This document shows, piece by piece, positions 1 to 8,357 of a stretch of 31,710 nucleotides of DNA. The notes below the pieces were generated by a model that had not been told where the DNA came from, ran no database searches, and saw only the letters and a program-made list of their open reading frames with translations. The position numbers and the translations under genes are program-made. The stretch's first letter is position 1. Each line of letters opens with the position of its first letter. The DNA is from DAOTTX01 sp034437515 (GTDB lineage: Bacteria > Chloroflexota > Anaerolineae > Aggregatilineales > Phototrophicaceae), in NCBI GenBank assembly GCA_034437515.1, contig DAOTTX010000466.1, positions 1 through 31,710 of the forward strand, written 5' to 3'.

Positions 1-75
1 CTAGCGGATTGCTCCCGAATCCGTCACAATAACCGCAACAAAACTTATTTGACAACATTACGAGGAGCAAAACCT

Positions 76-1077
76 ATGCCCACGACCTATCGTAAGGTGA
101 TCGGCACCGAATTCACCCGTGACTTTGCCACAGCCGCCGAGATCGTCGAAGTCGAATTACCCAACCCCGCATCGGATGAAATCGTCATCCGCAACCTGTA
201 CGCTGGCGTCAACGCCACCGACCCCAACATCACGGCGGGATTATACACCCCCGGCCAACCCTTACCGCTCGACCTGGGCATTGAAGCGGTCGGAGAAGTT
301 ACGGCAGTCGGCGCGGATGTTAAAAACTTCAGCGTTGGTGATGCTGCGATGACACTCAGCACGGGCGGCGGCTATCGTGAGTATCAAGTAGCGAAGGCGC
401 GTTATGCCATCCCAATCAAAAATGCCACGCCAGAAGTGATGAGTCTGATCTTGAGTGGCTTAACCGCGTCGTTCGGGTTGGAAATCGTCGGCGAGATGAA
501 AAGTAATGAAACCGTGCTGATTACAGCGGCGGCAGGTGGCACCGGGCATATCGCCGTGCAGTTAGCCAAGCTCGCCGGGAATCACGTCATCGGCACATGC
601 AGCACGCAGGAAAAAGCCGATATGCTCACCGGCCTGGGGTGTGATCGTGTGGTGCTTTACAAAGAGGAAGACTTGCATGATGTCCTCAAAACGGAGTATC
701 CCAAAGGGGTTGATCTGGTCTATGAGTCGGTCGGGCGGGGGATGTTTGACACCGCCGTGCGCCATCTGGCGGTGCGCGGTCGGCTGGTGATAATCGGCTA
801 CATCACCGAGTACGAAGGCAAACCGGAGGCGATCACCTCACCCCGTATTTACACCCAACTGTTGTGGAAATCCGCGTCGATCCGCAGCATGTTCCTCAAT
901 CACTTCTTTGACCAAATGCCCGCGCATATGGCAAAGCTGACCGAATTACTCGAAAGCGGCAAACTGCACGTCAACATTGATCCAGCAGAGTTTAAAGGCG
1001 TAGAGTCAGTCGTCGCGGCGGTTGAACATCTGCAAAGCGGCAAGAACAGCGGTAAGGTCGTCGTCCGTTACGTTTAG
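76..1077 (+). CDS. Quinone-oxidoreductase-type medium-chain dehydrogenase/reductase
   Basis: A 333-residue member of the MDR superfamily that should catalyse NAD(P)H-dependent reduction of a quinone, enone or related carbonyl in the cytoplasm. An N-terminal GroES-like domain (about residues 10-125) is followed by a Rossmann domain with the dinucleotide loop AAGGTG at 152-157. The position of the catalytic zinc cysteine in alcohol dehydrogenases reads GVNATD, the zinc-free pattern of quinone oxidoreductases. The C-terminal part resembles the ZADH2/PTGR3-like subgroup. I chose the ATG at 76 because a good ribosome site (CGAGGAG) lies 8 bases upstream; an in-frame TTG at 49 has none. It stands alone and converges on the next gene 5 bases away. 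The true substrate cannot be read from the sequence. Confidence 0.9.
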   Translation: MPTTYRKVIGTEFTRDFATAAEIVEVELPNPASDEIVIRNLYAGVNATDPNITAGLYTPGQPLPLDLGIEAVGEVTAVGADVKNFSVGDAAMTLSTGGGYREYQVAKARYAIPIKNATPEVMSLILSGLTASFGLEIVGEMKSNETVLITAAAGGTGHIAVQLAKLAGNHVIGTCSTQEKADMLTGLGCDRVVLYKEEDLHDVLKTEYPKGVDLVYESVGRGMFDTAVRHLAVRGRLVIIGYITEYEGKPEAITSPRIYTQLLWKSASIRSMFLNHFFDQMPAHMAKLTELLESGKLHVNIDPAEFKGVESVVAAVEHLQSGKNSGKVVVRYV

Positions 1078-1082
1078 GCACA

Positions 1083-1307
1083 TCAATCATCCGGTGGGGG
1101 GTCGTCTTCCGGTTCCTCACCGATGCCATAACGCAACGCCGTGCGCAGTAGATCGTTCATCTCCGCCTGATAAGCCACTTCCGCTTCATATTCGTTCGCA
1201 ATCGAAATCTCGATCAGCACTTCGACCATCGCTTCCTGCACGGTTTTGCGAATCAGATCTCTAAGTTGGGCCACTGTCAGGTCAGCGAGTGATTGTTGGT
1301 CATCCAT
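1083..1307 (-). CDS. Small acidic protein of unknown function, antitoxin-like N-terminus
   Basis: A 74-residue acidic protein. The first half, LTVAQLRDLIRKTVQEAMVE, is an amphipathic helix of a kind found at the start of many small bacterial proteins, some of them antitoxins. The C-terminus is a disordered Glu/Asp/Pro tail. No toxin-like partner lies beside it, so an antitoxin role is not supported. The start ATG has only a weak upstream purine stretch (GTGAGAA). It is convergent with the dehydrogenase and lies downstream of the M23 gene, separated by a terminator. It could be over-called, but its codon pattern and length look real. Confidence 0.55.
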   Translation of the reverse strand: MDDQQSLADLTVAQLRDLIRKTVQEAMVEVLIEISIANEYEAEVAYQAEMNDLLRTALRYGIGEEPEDDPPPDD

Positions 1308-1400
1308 CAGTGCGTTCTCACAGGTTAATTGGGAGGTCTACATTTACTGTACTCCGTTTTGCCGACCATGCAATTTACACATTACAACCCGGTTAGAATC

Positions 1401-1425
1401 AAAGCAGCCCCGGCGGTGGGGCTGC
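1401..1425 (-). terminator. Rho-independent terminator after the M23 peptidase gene
   Basis: Read on the minus strand, GCAGCCCC and GGGGCTGC form a perfect 8-bp stem around a 6-base loop (ACCGCC), followed by TTTGATTCT. It lies about 90 bases past the stop of the M23 peptidase gene, before the next minus-strand gene. The T-tract is short, so efficiency is uncertain. Confidence 0.6.
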
Positions 1426-1455
1426 ATAGCAGGGCATCGTGGTGGGGCCGCGCTT

Positions 1456-1501
1456 CCCCCTCGCCCCAGGCTCCGCAGCAACCGAGCGGTGGGAGAGGGG
1501 G
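1456..1501. repeat. GC-rich REP-like palindrome
   Basis: CCCCCTC at one end pairs with GAGGGGG at the other (7 bp), with further partial pairing inside (CCCC with GGTGGG, and CCGC with GCGG across the centre). It sits between the M23 stop codon and the terminator. Its form matches the short extragenic palindromes common in high-GC bacterial genomes. It does not share the GAAAG-loop core of the repeats found inside priA, so it is a different family. Confidence 0.5.
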
Positions 1502-1515
1502 CAAAAAGCGACCGG

Positions 1516-2991
1516 CTAAGCCTTCGGGCCGATCATCGGCCCACCGACCTTGATGACCGGTTGGTCAAGCGGGGTTTGCCACCGGTTGAAGCCGTTCCGG
1601 TCGGAAAAATGGGATGGGTAATGCGACCAGCGCATCGTGATCGTGTTGAGGTCTTCCAGCGAGAAGAACAGCAGCGGGTTCAAGATGTAGGTGTCACCCT
1701 GGTAACGCACTTCCAGATGTAAGTGCCGGTTGGATCCCATCGACGGATCAGCGAGACCGATGAAGGTATCTTTCGTGACTTTGCCGCCCTTGTTATATGA
1801 ATGGGTCTGCGTGAGATGCTGGTAGATCACGATGTATTCCCCGGCTTGCACGCGCACCCCGTAGCGATTGTTATCAATAAAGGTGCCGTTCACCCCGGCG
1901 AAGACGCGCAACTGCGGCACCTGTCCGTAGTTCGAGTTGCCGAAGTCGAAGCCAGAGTGCAAACCCTGCGCGTAGCTATCATAACCCCACCTGGAGCCGT
2001 TCTTGTAAGCAAAATCGGTATTGCCGTAATATTGAATCCACGCTGTCAGGTTGAGTTCGACCGGTAGCCGCTCAAACAACGTGCCGCGCTGTGGTAATTT
2101 ACTCACATCGACCGGCCCATCTTGTGGGGGCGCAGTAGTGGTGATGGTCGTGCCCGGCTCGACGAGAAGGACAACCGAACCATCTATTTTCTTTTCTGCC
2201 GACCAACCCCGGCTGTGCTTCCACCAGACGAAACCATCCGCTTCTGTGCGCGAGTCAGGGTCAACATCGATGATGGTACCAACACTCAACAACCGGGGGG
2301 ACTGCTTGCCGCTGAGACTGGGCCGGTTGCGGATCGAAAGCGTCTTCGCCACACGAAAGCGTTTGTCATCGGCTGGTGCTTCCGGGACTTCTGGCGTTTC
2401 TGGCGTTTCCGGGACTTCCGGTGCTTCCGGCGTTACCGGTGCTTCCGGCGTTACCGGTGCTTCCGGCGTTACCGGTGCTTCCGGCGTTACCGGTGCTTCG
2501 ACAACCGGCAGGGCGCTGGCAGGTTGCATATATTTGACGGTACCGTCGGCTTTGCGCTCCACAGACCAGCCGCGCTCATGCTGCCACCAGACGAAGCCGT
2601 CTATCTCACGGCGAGAGTCGGTGACGACCTCGATGATTTCTCCGTTGGCTAGAAATGTGTTTGGCAGACGCGGTGCGCTGGCACGGGGTTCGGTGCGGAT
2701 CGAAAGCTGGATCAACGCTTCAAAATAGATCTTTTCGTCGCTCGCCGGGGGAGCTTGCGTGGCACGCGGCTTCATCAAGATGTATTTACCGTCTAGCGAC
2801 CGCTCCGCAGACCATCCTTGATCGTGCTGCCACCAGATGAAACCGTCTACCTCACGGCTGGAATCGGCAACAACTTCGATGATCGCCTCAGGGTATAGGC
2901 CTTTATCGCGGCGTGGGCTGTTGATGCTCGGTTCAATGCGGACTGAAAGTGGCTTAACGACCTCAAAGGTCTTGGTATTTGCAGCATCCAT
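1516..2991 (-). CDS. M23-family metallopeptidase with three SH3-like repeats
   Basis: A 491-residue protein predicted to bind and possibly cleave peptidoglycan. Three bacterial SH3-like repeats (about residues 8-75, 88-156 and 210-277) each carry a DGFxWW...GWS core. A Pro/Glu-rich linker with APVTPE repeats lies between the second and third. The C-terminal LytM/M23 domain (about 305-440) keeps the zinc-site residues His345 and Asp349 (LHSGFDFG) and His423/His425 (HLHLEV). Ribosome site GAAGGAT lies 9 bases before the ATG. No signal peptide or membrane segment is present and no in-frame start exists upstream, which is odd for a wall hydrolase. It follows the histidine kinase by 73 bases but probably has its own promoter. 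Confidence 0.88.
   Translation of the reverse strand: MDAANTKTFEVVKPLSVRIEPSINSPRRDKGLYPEAIIEVVADSSREVDGFIWWQHDQGWSAERSLDGKYILMKPRATQAPPASDEKIYFEALIQLSIRTEPRASAPRLPNTFLANGEIIEVVTDSRREIDGFVWWQHERGWSVERKADGTVKYMQPASALPVVEAPVTPEAPVTPEAPVTPEAPVTPEAPEVPETPETPEVPEAPADDKRFRVAKTLSIRNRPSLSGKQSPRLLSVGTIIDVDPDSRTEADGFVWWKHSRGWSAEKKIDGSVVLLVEPGTTITTTAPPQDGPVDVSKLPQRGTLFERLPVELNLTAWIQYYGNTDFAYKNGSRWGYDSYAQGLHSGFDFGNSNYGQVPQLRVFAGVNGTFIDNNRYGVRVQAGEYIVIYQHLTQTHSYNKGGKVTKDTFIGLADPSMGSNRHLHLEVRYQGDTYILNPLLFFSLEDLNTITMRWSHYPSHFSDRNGFNRWQTPLDQPVIKVGGPMIGPKA
2420..2499. repeat. 18-bp tandem repeat coding APVTPE
   Basis: Four perfect copies of an 18-base unit (GGTGCTTCCGGCGTTACC on the plus strand) plus a partial fifth. 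They encode the APVTPE repeats of the linker in the M23 peptidase. Perfect DNA identity points to recent expansion by slippage or recombination, so copy number may vary between strains. Confidence 0.9.
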
Positions 2992-3030
2992 TGTGCAAGT
3001 ATCCTTCGTCCATGTTAAGGGTTTCTATCT

Positions 3031-3036
3031 ATTATA
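3031..3036 (-). promoter_or_regulatory. Candidate -10 box for the M23 peptidase gene
   Basis: A perfect TATAAT on the minus strand lies about 40 bases before the M23 start codon, in the gap after the histidine kinase gene. The matching -35 region is poor (ATGCAG at 17-bp spacing), so this rests mainly on the -10 hexamer and its position. Confidence 0.35.
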
Positions 3037-3064
3037 GCCCTGCCACGAAGGTTCTGCATAAAGA

Positions 3065-4834
3065 TTAGATCATCTCAACCGCCAATGTCGCCGTAAAGAC
3101 ACTGCCTGAACTTTCGACGGATGTAAACGTGATTTCACCACCGTGTGCCAGTGCGCAATCACGGGCGATGCCCAACCCCAGCCCGATGCCGGCGATATGG
3201 CGTGCGTTGGTCGCCCGGTAGAACAGGTCAAAGACGTAACCTTGCTCATCTGCGGGGATGCCGATGCCGTTGTCCTCTACGACGATTTCGAGCATCTTTC
3301 CGCTCAACTGACTGGTGACCTGAATATCAGGGGAGGGACCAAGTGTATAGGTCGTCGCGTTCATCAACAGGTTAGTGATGATGTTGCCAATAATCGAGGG
3401 GTCTGCCATGATGGGTTGGTCGTCCCCTGTATGGTTAAAACTGATCGGGTGGGCGATGCGATTCTGCCGGACGAACTGCGTGATCTTCTCCTGAATCAGT
3501 GCAAACGGTTCCAGTCGAACCGGGTTAAGCGTGATTTTCTCAAAACGACCCTGCATCGTATCACTGATCTCGTCGAGCATATGCGCGATCTGCAAGACCT
3601 GATTCTGAATTTTCTTGAGGCGCTGGTCACGCTCCTCCTGGGTGAGCCTATCGCTGTAGCGTGTCAGCACCTCGGTCGCGGAAAGCACGGTCGCCAGGGG
3701 GGTGCGGAACTCGTGGGAAACCGTACTCATAAAGTAACTCTTCATCGCGCTGAGCTGGCGTTCCTGCGCGAGTTCGGCTTCCAGCCGTTCCTGCTCACGC
3801 TCGGCGGCTTCCATCGCTTTGCGCTCGCCGATGTCTTTCATCACTCCATACAGGCGGTGGATGTTCTGGCCCTGGTCGAACTGGACGCGCACATCGTCCT
3901 GTAACCAGATGATTGTGCCATCTGGCTTGCGATAGCGATATTCGACAAGGCTGTCTCGCCCGTCCCACAAGCGCGTCAGGTGTTCCCGGAAGATCGCCCG
4001 ATCTTTTTCGATCACACGCGACTCCAGCCAATCCCAATCTGGCAATTTTTCCGGTGTTGCAGGTAGCCCCAGCAGTTGCGGGAACTTTGGAGAGCCGAAC
4101 ACGACATCGAAGCCTCTGGTGGACGTGTCTACGCTGGCTTCGCTGATGTAAAGCTGATGCTCAATGCTGGCGATGAGGCTATCCGCAATACTTTTTTGCC
4201 AGCGAATCTGCTCGTTGAGCTTCTCTTCAAAGCGCACCAGATCGATCATCAGTCGGGTAATCATGTTGACATCCGGCTTGCGGGGGGGATGCAGATCACG
4301 CGCTTTCTGGAGGTCAGCGAGGCGATCCGGTCGGTAGCAGGCGACTGCGTCTTCCAGCTTATCAAGTGCTCTGTCTATCATCAGAACGTCGAACGTCCAG
4401 ATGGTGTCGAACACACGGACGGCTTCTTCATCTACCGGCTTGAGGTTATCCAACCCGCATAACAACACTGAGAAGCGGTCACTCAGAATGAGCAAAAACC
4501 ACTCCTGCCTCAGCGGGTCATCGCCGAGTAACTGCACATGGATTTGTGAGGCCATGCTTTCGGGGGGTAGCTTGCCGCCGGCAAAAATACAAACTTGATG
4601 GACGATTTCCGCTAGTTTACGGTAGCGTTCTGTCTCTTGCCGCCAATGTGATGACTCTTGAAAGCCGGTAAAGATCAGCGCACTCAGTTCGTTTTTCAGC
4701 ACCACTTCTTCTAGCGCGTGTGATATGTGGACGAGTGTCGCTTTTGTACATTTCGTTATCGGAAGTCGGTCACCGAGTTCTTCTCGCAGCAATCGAAAGA
4801 GTGACACGGGGATGTGTTGGGCTGCGCTCATCAT
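3065..4834 (-). CDS. DICT-PAS sensor histidine kinase
   Basis: A 589-residue, probably soluble sensor kinase with no membrane segment. Residues 1-140 resemble the DICT sensory domain found in cyanobacterial and Chloroflexota signalling proteins. A PAS/PAC fold follows (about 225-340, ending MKDIGERKAME), then a short coiled coil. The HisKA domain has phospho-acceptor His374 in SHEFRTPL. The ATPase domain has the N box (NLLMNA, 488-493), G1 (DNGIGI, 521-526), F box (FDLFYR) and G2 (GIGLGLG, 549-555), so it should be active. Two adjacent ATGs can start it; GAGG lies 6 bases before the first. No response regulator is adjacent, so it is an orphan kinase in this window. Its signal is unknown. Confidence 0.92.
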   Translation of the reverse strand: MMSAAQHIPVSLFRLLREELGDRLPITKCTKATLVHISHALEEVVLKNELSALIFTGFQESSHWRQETERYRKLAEIVHQVCIFAGGKLPPESMASQIHVQLLGDDPLRQEWFLLILSDRFSVLLCGLDNLKPVDEEAVRVFDTIWTFDVLMIDRALDKLEDAVACYRPDRLADLQKARDLHPPRKPDVNMITRLMIDLVRFEEKLNEQIRWQKSIADSLIASIEHQLYISEASVDTSTRGFDVVFGSPKFPQLLGLPATPEKLPDWDWLESRVIEKDRAIFREHLTRLWDGRDSLVEYRYRKPDGTIIWLQDDVRVQFDQGQNIHRLYGVMKDIGERKAMEAAEREQERLEAELAQERQLSAMKSYFMSTVSHEFRTPLATVLSATEVLTRYSDRLTQEERDQRLKKIQNQVLQIAHMLDEISDTMQGRFEKITLNPVRLEPFALIQEKITQFVRQNRIAHPISFNHTGDDQPIMADPSIIGNIITNLLMNATTYTLGPSPDIQVTSQLSGKMLEIVVEDNGIGIPADEQGYVFDLFYRATNARHIAGIGLGLGIARDCALAHGGEITFTSVESSGSVFTATLAVEMI

Positions 4835-5238
4835 GAGAACCTCAAACTGTTAAGTCGTACCAATAGATGTTTGTTTTTGAAATTACAGTCAGGGCATAAT
4901 ATACCATAGCCCAAATTTATACGATGACAGAATTCCATTCGGTACAGATACACAAGAGCGTGGAGTCACATTTTGTGTAGCCGAGGGGGAAATTTCGTCC
5001 CTAAAAAAGCTTTGTGAACCGTAGAGAAGCCAACGCCTGGTGTCCGTTTGCCTCAGTTTACGCACTGCACACGGTTCTAAGTTTGTACTTTCTCTCTATC
5101 CTATTTATTATACCTGATTATCACCATGATAAAACGGATAAGCACATTTACAGCCGCTTTTTTTACGATTTACATAATTTAACTATGCTTAAGACCGATT
5201 TATAGGTGTTGATTGTGTATGGTTAACGGCAACACAAC
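4835..5238. other. AT-rich intergenic region, no convincing gene
   Basis: This 404-base gap separates the start of the histidine kinase from the 3' end of the nucleotidyltransferase. It is much richer in A/T than its surroundings. It should hold the kinase promoter, but I find only weak -10-like TATTAT/TATATT sequences. A small inverted repeat, TTATCA-CCA-TGATAA, lies at 5118-5132. A 63-codon open frame at 5014-5205 has a non-ATG start, no ribosome site and no recognisable content, so I do not call it. No RNA gene was recognised. Confidence 0.6.
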
Positions 5239-6093
5239 TTAAAAAGCATACCTTCTCCGGCGGTTGGGGTTATGCCGGTCAAGCCAGAATTCCGACTCGC
5301 CGATGATCCACAGACCAAACTCACGCAGGAAGCGCAGCAGTTCGCCGGCGTCATCGGTCGGCAGACGGATGTAGCTCCATGCAGCGCGGATGAAGTTGGT
5401 CTGCTCCGGGTATTTGCCGACGAAGTAAAGCATGGCGACATCGACATCACGGGTGTAAATGGCCTGATTGACGGCGACCAGACCGAACCCGGTTCGCAGC
5501 AGATTTTTACAGATGTGCTTGCACCAGTGGCGCACATTCTCCGGCGAAGGGTCGGCTTCGACCGCTGCCATCGCCGCTTTGATGTCCGGTTTGATCTGTA
5601 TGATGTCGTCGTTGAACACCGCCGCCCGGATGCGGATGTCATCGAAGTTGAAGGGCGCGATCTCCGGTTCGAGGTCTTCCCCCCACACACATACGGATTG
5701 CGTCTTGACGATGAACGCGCCGACCGTGTACAAACCCGGCGAACCGAACACATCGTCATAAGGCCAGACTTCCAACCGCACCCCGTTGATGGCGGCATAA
5801 CCGGCGTTGAGGCGGGTTTCTTCGGTGTTGATCCAATCTTCAGCGACTTCAGCCGCATCCGGGTTGAGCACGGCGAAGAAATCGACATCAGAGCGCCCCA
5901 TGAGCGCCAACCCACGCGGCACCGAGCCGGTGATGTAGATGCTGTGCAGCGCATCGCCCAGATGCTCGATGTAAGTCTCGACCGCGTCACGGATGATCGC
6001 GTCATAGGGGGAGACGAGATGATCGGGGTTGGTATCTGACAGGATAATACCGTTTTCATTGACGGGCCACAAACGTCCTTGCACTGCAATCAT
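5239..6093 (-). CDS. Nucleotidyltransferase domain protein
   Basis: A 284-residue protein of the DNA polymerase beta-type nucleotidyltransferase superfamily. The signature is GS(57)VPRG followed by D69-V-D71, with a likely third acidic residue at Glu108 (VRLEVWP). A helical C-terminal half (about 150-284) could bind the acceptor. The layout resembles aminoglycoside adenylyltransferases such as AadA and ANT(9), but the similarity visible to me is limited to the catalytic core. Drug modification is therefore only one option, and transfer of AMP to another small molecule is equally possible. The ATG has no clear ribosome site. A long AT-rich gap follows its stop. Confidence 0.82.
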   Translation of the reverse strand: MIAVQGRLWPVNENGIILSDTNPDHLVSPYDAIIRDAVETYIEHLGDALHSIYITGSVPRGLALMGRSDVDFFAVLNPDAAEVAEDWINTEETRLNAGYAAINGVRLEVWPYDDVFGSPGLYTVGAFIVKTQSVCVWGEDLEPEIAPFNFDDIRIRAAVFNDDIIQIKPDIKAAMAAVEADPSPENVRHWCKHICKNLLRTGFGLVAVNQAIYTRDVDVAMLYFVGKYPEQTNFIRAAWSYIRLPTDDAGELLRFLREFGLWIIGESEFWLDRHNPNRRRRYAF

Positions 6094-6238
6094 AGTTCTT
6101 GACTTCGCATCACTTATCGTAATCGTTTGCCGTTGACCTCATCCCTAATCGTTGCACTCGTTTCCCCGTCTCTAGTTTGCCTGCGTGATGGAGAGCGCCG
6201 CCCGCAAGTCAGAAGGGGTGAGGTTTGAATAGGTCTGG

Positions 6239-8128
6239 TTAATGTCCGATCTGTCGTTCTACGGTGATCGTTCGCTCAAAGCCGCCCGGCGGCCCCACGC
6301 TGACGGGTAGCTGGAACGTGAACCGTTCTAACAAGCATAGATTTTCGCGTTCGACCTCGCAATAGTACAGATCGACCATGCCGTGCAACGTCGCGCTCCC
6401 TTCTTCCAGTATAACCGGAATTTCGGTCACTAAAGACGTAATTTCTTCGTCCAACGGCTTCATTGTGACTCCCCTGCCCTCCGCACGCAGTTCGAGCGTG
6501 CTATAAGCATCGGCGTTCAGTTTGCAGCCATCCGGCAGGGTAAGCCGTAACATCACCGCGCCCTCCCCAGCGGAGACGGCCTGTTCCGGCAGGCGCACTT
6601 CGGCAGCGCGGCGGTCAATCACGGTCACGGCGTCACCCTCGCGCAGCAGCCGCTCACGGTTAGGGAAGGCGATGGTGCTCACCTGCTTGGACGCGACATC
6701 CACCACACAGAGGCGGTGATTGTTGGTATCCGCGATGTAGAGTTTGCCATCGTGGTAGTCAATGCCGCCGGGTTCGTCAAAGCCTGTGTTTAAGAAAGTT
6801 TCGGTATTGGTCGCCGCATCGATGACTTTGATTTTGCTGTTGTAAGTATCCGCGATGAAGATGCTTTCCTCACCGTCCCCGGTCACGCCCAACGGATGCT
6901 GCAAACGTGAGGTGCCAAGCTGACCGTCAACGTCGCCGAAGTCGAACAGGCTGTTCTCGATGGTTCCGGCAATTGTGCGGACGGTGTCGTTGGTAAAGTC
7001 AGCAACACGGATCGTGCTGGATTCGCTGTCGGCGAAGTAGAGCAGACCGTTGTTGAAGTAGAGGCCGCTGGGTTGCGCCAGTTCGGAAGTCGCCAGCGTG
7101 TCGTTATACACGGATTCCCGACCGTTGCCCACACTCACGCGGATCACGCCCGTTTCCAGGTTCATCTCCCAGATCTGGTGCATCCCCGCCATCGCAATGA
7201 ACAACGTGTTCTCCGCGCCGAGGGTGACATCCCACGGGCTGCGAAGCTGAAAGGCGCGAGGCTCCCGCACCGGCACACCGAAGTTCATCACGGTCTGCCC
7301 TATCTCACCCGTCCCGGCAGCGGTATCGACCGTGCGCGTGGTCAGGTCGGCGGTGCGGATGGCGTGGTTGTCGGTGTCGGCGATATAGAGTGTGTCGCCG
7401 TGCAGCGCGAGTCCTTGCGGTGTGTTGAACTGCGCCGACTCAAAGTCACCGTCATGATAACCGGCGTCACCGCTGCCGATCACATCCAGAATTTGATAGG
7501 TGGCGAGGTCAGCGACGATCACACGATGATGACTGCTATCCGCGATGAGCAGCCGATTCCCGGTGACGATCACCTTACCGGGGTAAAGCAATAGTGAATC
7601 CGGTTGGCGTGTTTTCGTCGTCGTCAGGTCGAGCGGTGCCCGGTCAAGTTCGCCGAGCGCGTCAAAATGTGCGACCATCCCGTCGATGAGTTGGTCAAAG
7701 CCTTCAAACGGAATTTCGCCGCCCTGCGCCGCGAGCACGTTGCCGCGTGGATCCACGATAATGAACGTAGGCCATGCCTTGATGCCGAGCATATCCCAGA
7801 GCTTGAACTGCGGGTCGTTGATGACCGGGTGGTGCAGGTCATAGCGGCGCACGATCTCGCGGACGTTGGGTGTGTGGCCTTCCTGCTTGAACTTGGCGCT
7901 GTGGACGCCGATCACGACCAGTTCGTCGGGGTATTTGGCCTCCAACTGCTGCAAAACCGGGATCATATGAATGCAGTTGATGCAGCCATACGTCCAGAAG
8001 TCGAGCAGCACGATCTTGCCGCGCAGGTCTTCCAGCGTCAATGGACGCGGCACGTTGAGCCAATCCCCCTCTGCCGGGAAGGGCGGCAGCACGAGATCGG
8101 GTTGGCCTTCGTATTGTTCAGCAGACAT
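6239..8128 (-). CDS. Thioredoxin-fold / NHL-repeat protein (NHLRC2-like)
   Basis: A 629-residue protein combining a redoxin and a beta-propeller. Residues 10-150 form a TlpA-like thioredoxin domain with the active-site pair Cys49-Ile-Asn-Cys52 (YGCINC). Residues about 175-500 carry repeated NHL blades (for example LYIADTDNHAIR, IFIADTYNSKIKV and LYIADTNNHRLCV). A C-terminal beta domain (about 515-625) matches the one in NHLRC2-type proteins. There is no signal peptide, so it is presumably cytoplasmic. I chose the ATG; a TTG 15 bases upstream is also in frame, and neither has a strong ribosome site. It is divergent from the acyltransferase gene. The family is widespread, but its substrate in bacteria is not established. 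Confidence 0.9.
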   Translation of the reverse strand: MSAEQYEGQPDLVLPPFPAEGDWLNVPRPLTLEDLRGKIVLLDFWTYGCINCIHMIPVLQQLEAKYPDELVVIGVHSAKFKQEGHTPNVREIVRRYDLHHPVINDPQFKLWDMLGIKAWPTFIIVDPRGNVLAAQGGEIPFEGFDQLIDGMVAHFDALGELDRAPLDLTTTKTRQPDSLLLYPGKVIVTGNRLLIADSSHHRVIVADLATYQILDVIGSGDAGYHDGDFESAQFNTPQGLALHGDTLYIADTDNHAIRTADLTTRTVDTAAGTGEIGQTVMNFGVPVREPRAFQLRSPWDVTLGAENTLFIAMAGMHQIWEMNLETGVIRVSVGNGRESVYNDTLATSELAQPSGLYFNNGLLYFADSESSTIRVADFTNDTVRTIAGTIENSLFDFGDVDGQLGTSRLQHPLGVTGDGEESIFIADTYNSKIKVIDAATNTETFLNTGFDEPGGIDYHDGKLYIADTNNHRLCVVDVASKQVSTIAFPNRERLLREGDAVTVIDRRAAEVRLPEQAVSAGEGAVMLRLTLPDGCKLNADAYSTLELRAEGRGVTMKPLDEEITSLVTEIPVILEEGSATLHGMVDLYYCEVERENLCLLERFTFQLPVSVGPPGGFERTITVERQIGH

Positions 8129-8275
8129 CGCATCAGCTTTCAATTTACAGACGTCGATTTTTAGTGTACCCGCTCAACGGCTCTAATCCTAGAGAAACAC
8201 AACCGCCCCGCCGTGGGAATTGCTTCAAAATACACCTGGCTGTAAGTCCCGGTTTTTGTGGATGATTGCCCTGTC

Positions 8276-8321
8276 CTAATGTGCCCATTAGTTGAGCCAT
8301 CCCTGTACCATTTGATACACT
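8276..8321 (+). promoter_or_regulatory. Candidate promoter with adjoining inverted repeat
   Basis: TTGAGC (8292-8297) and TACACT (8316-8321) are each 4/6 matches to -35 and -10 consensus, spaced 18 bases, about 37 bases before the TTG start of the acyltransferase gene. A perfect inverted repeat CTAATG-TGCC-CATTAG (8276-8291) directly abuts the -35 box and could be an operator. Both calls come from sequence alone. Confidence 0.35.
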
Positions 8322-8357
8322 AACGAGGTGAATCGAACAACCTTTAAGGAGCTTCCA

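Noticed and set aside
2420..2499. Short regularly spaced repeats as a CRISPR array
   Set aside because: The 18-bp units are contiguous with no spacers and encode a protein linker.
5014..5205. 63-codon open frame in the AT-rich gap
   Set aside because: It has a non-ATG start, no ribosome site, and a residue composition that follows from AT-rich DNA; no family signal.
5223..6089. 288-codon frame overlapping the nucleotidyltransferase on the same strand
   Set aside because: Its Ser/Arg/Thr-rich composition is that of an out-of-frame reading, while the other frame has GSxxRG and DxD.
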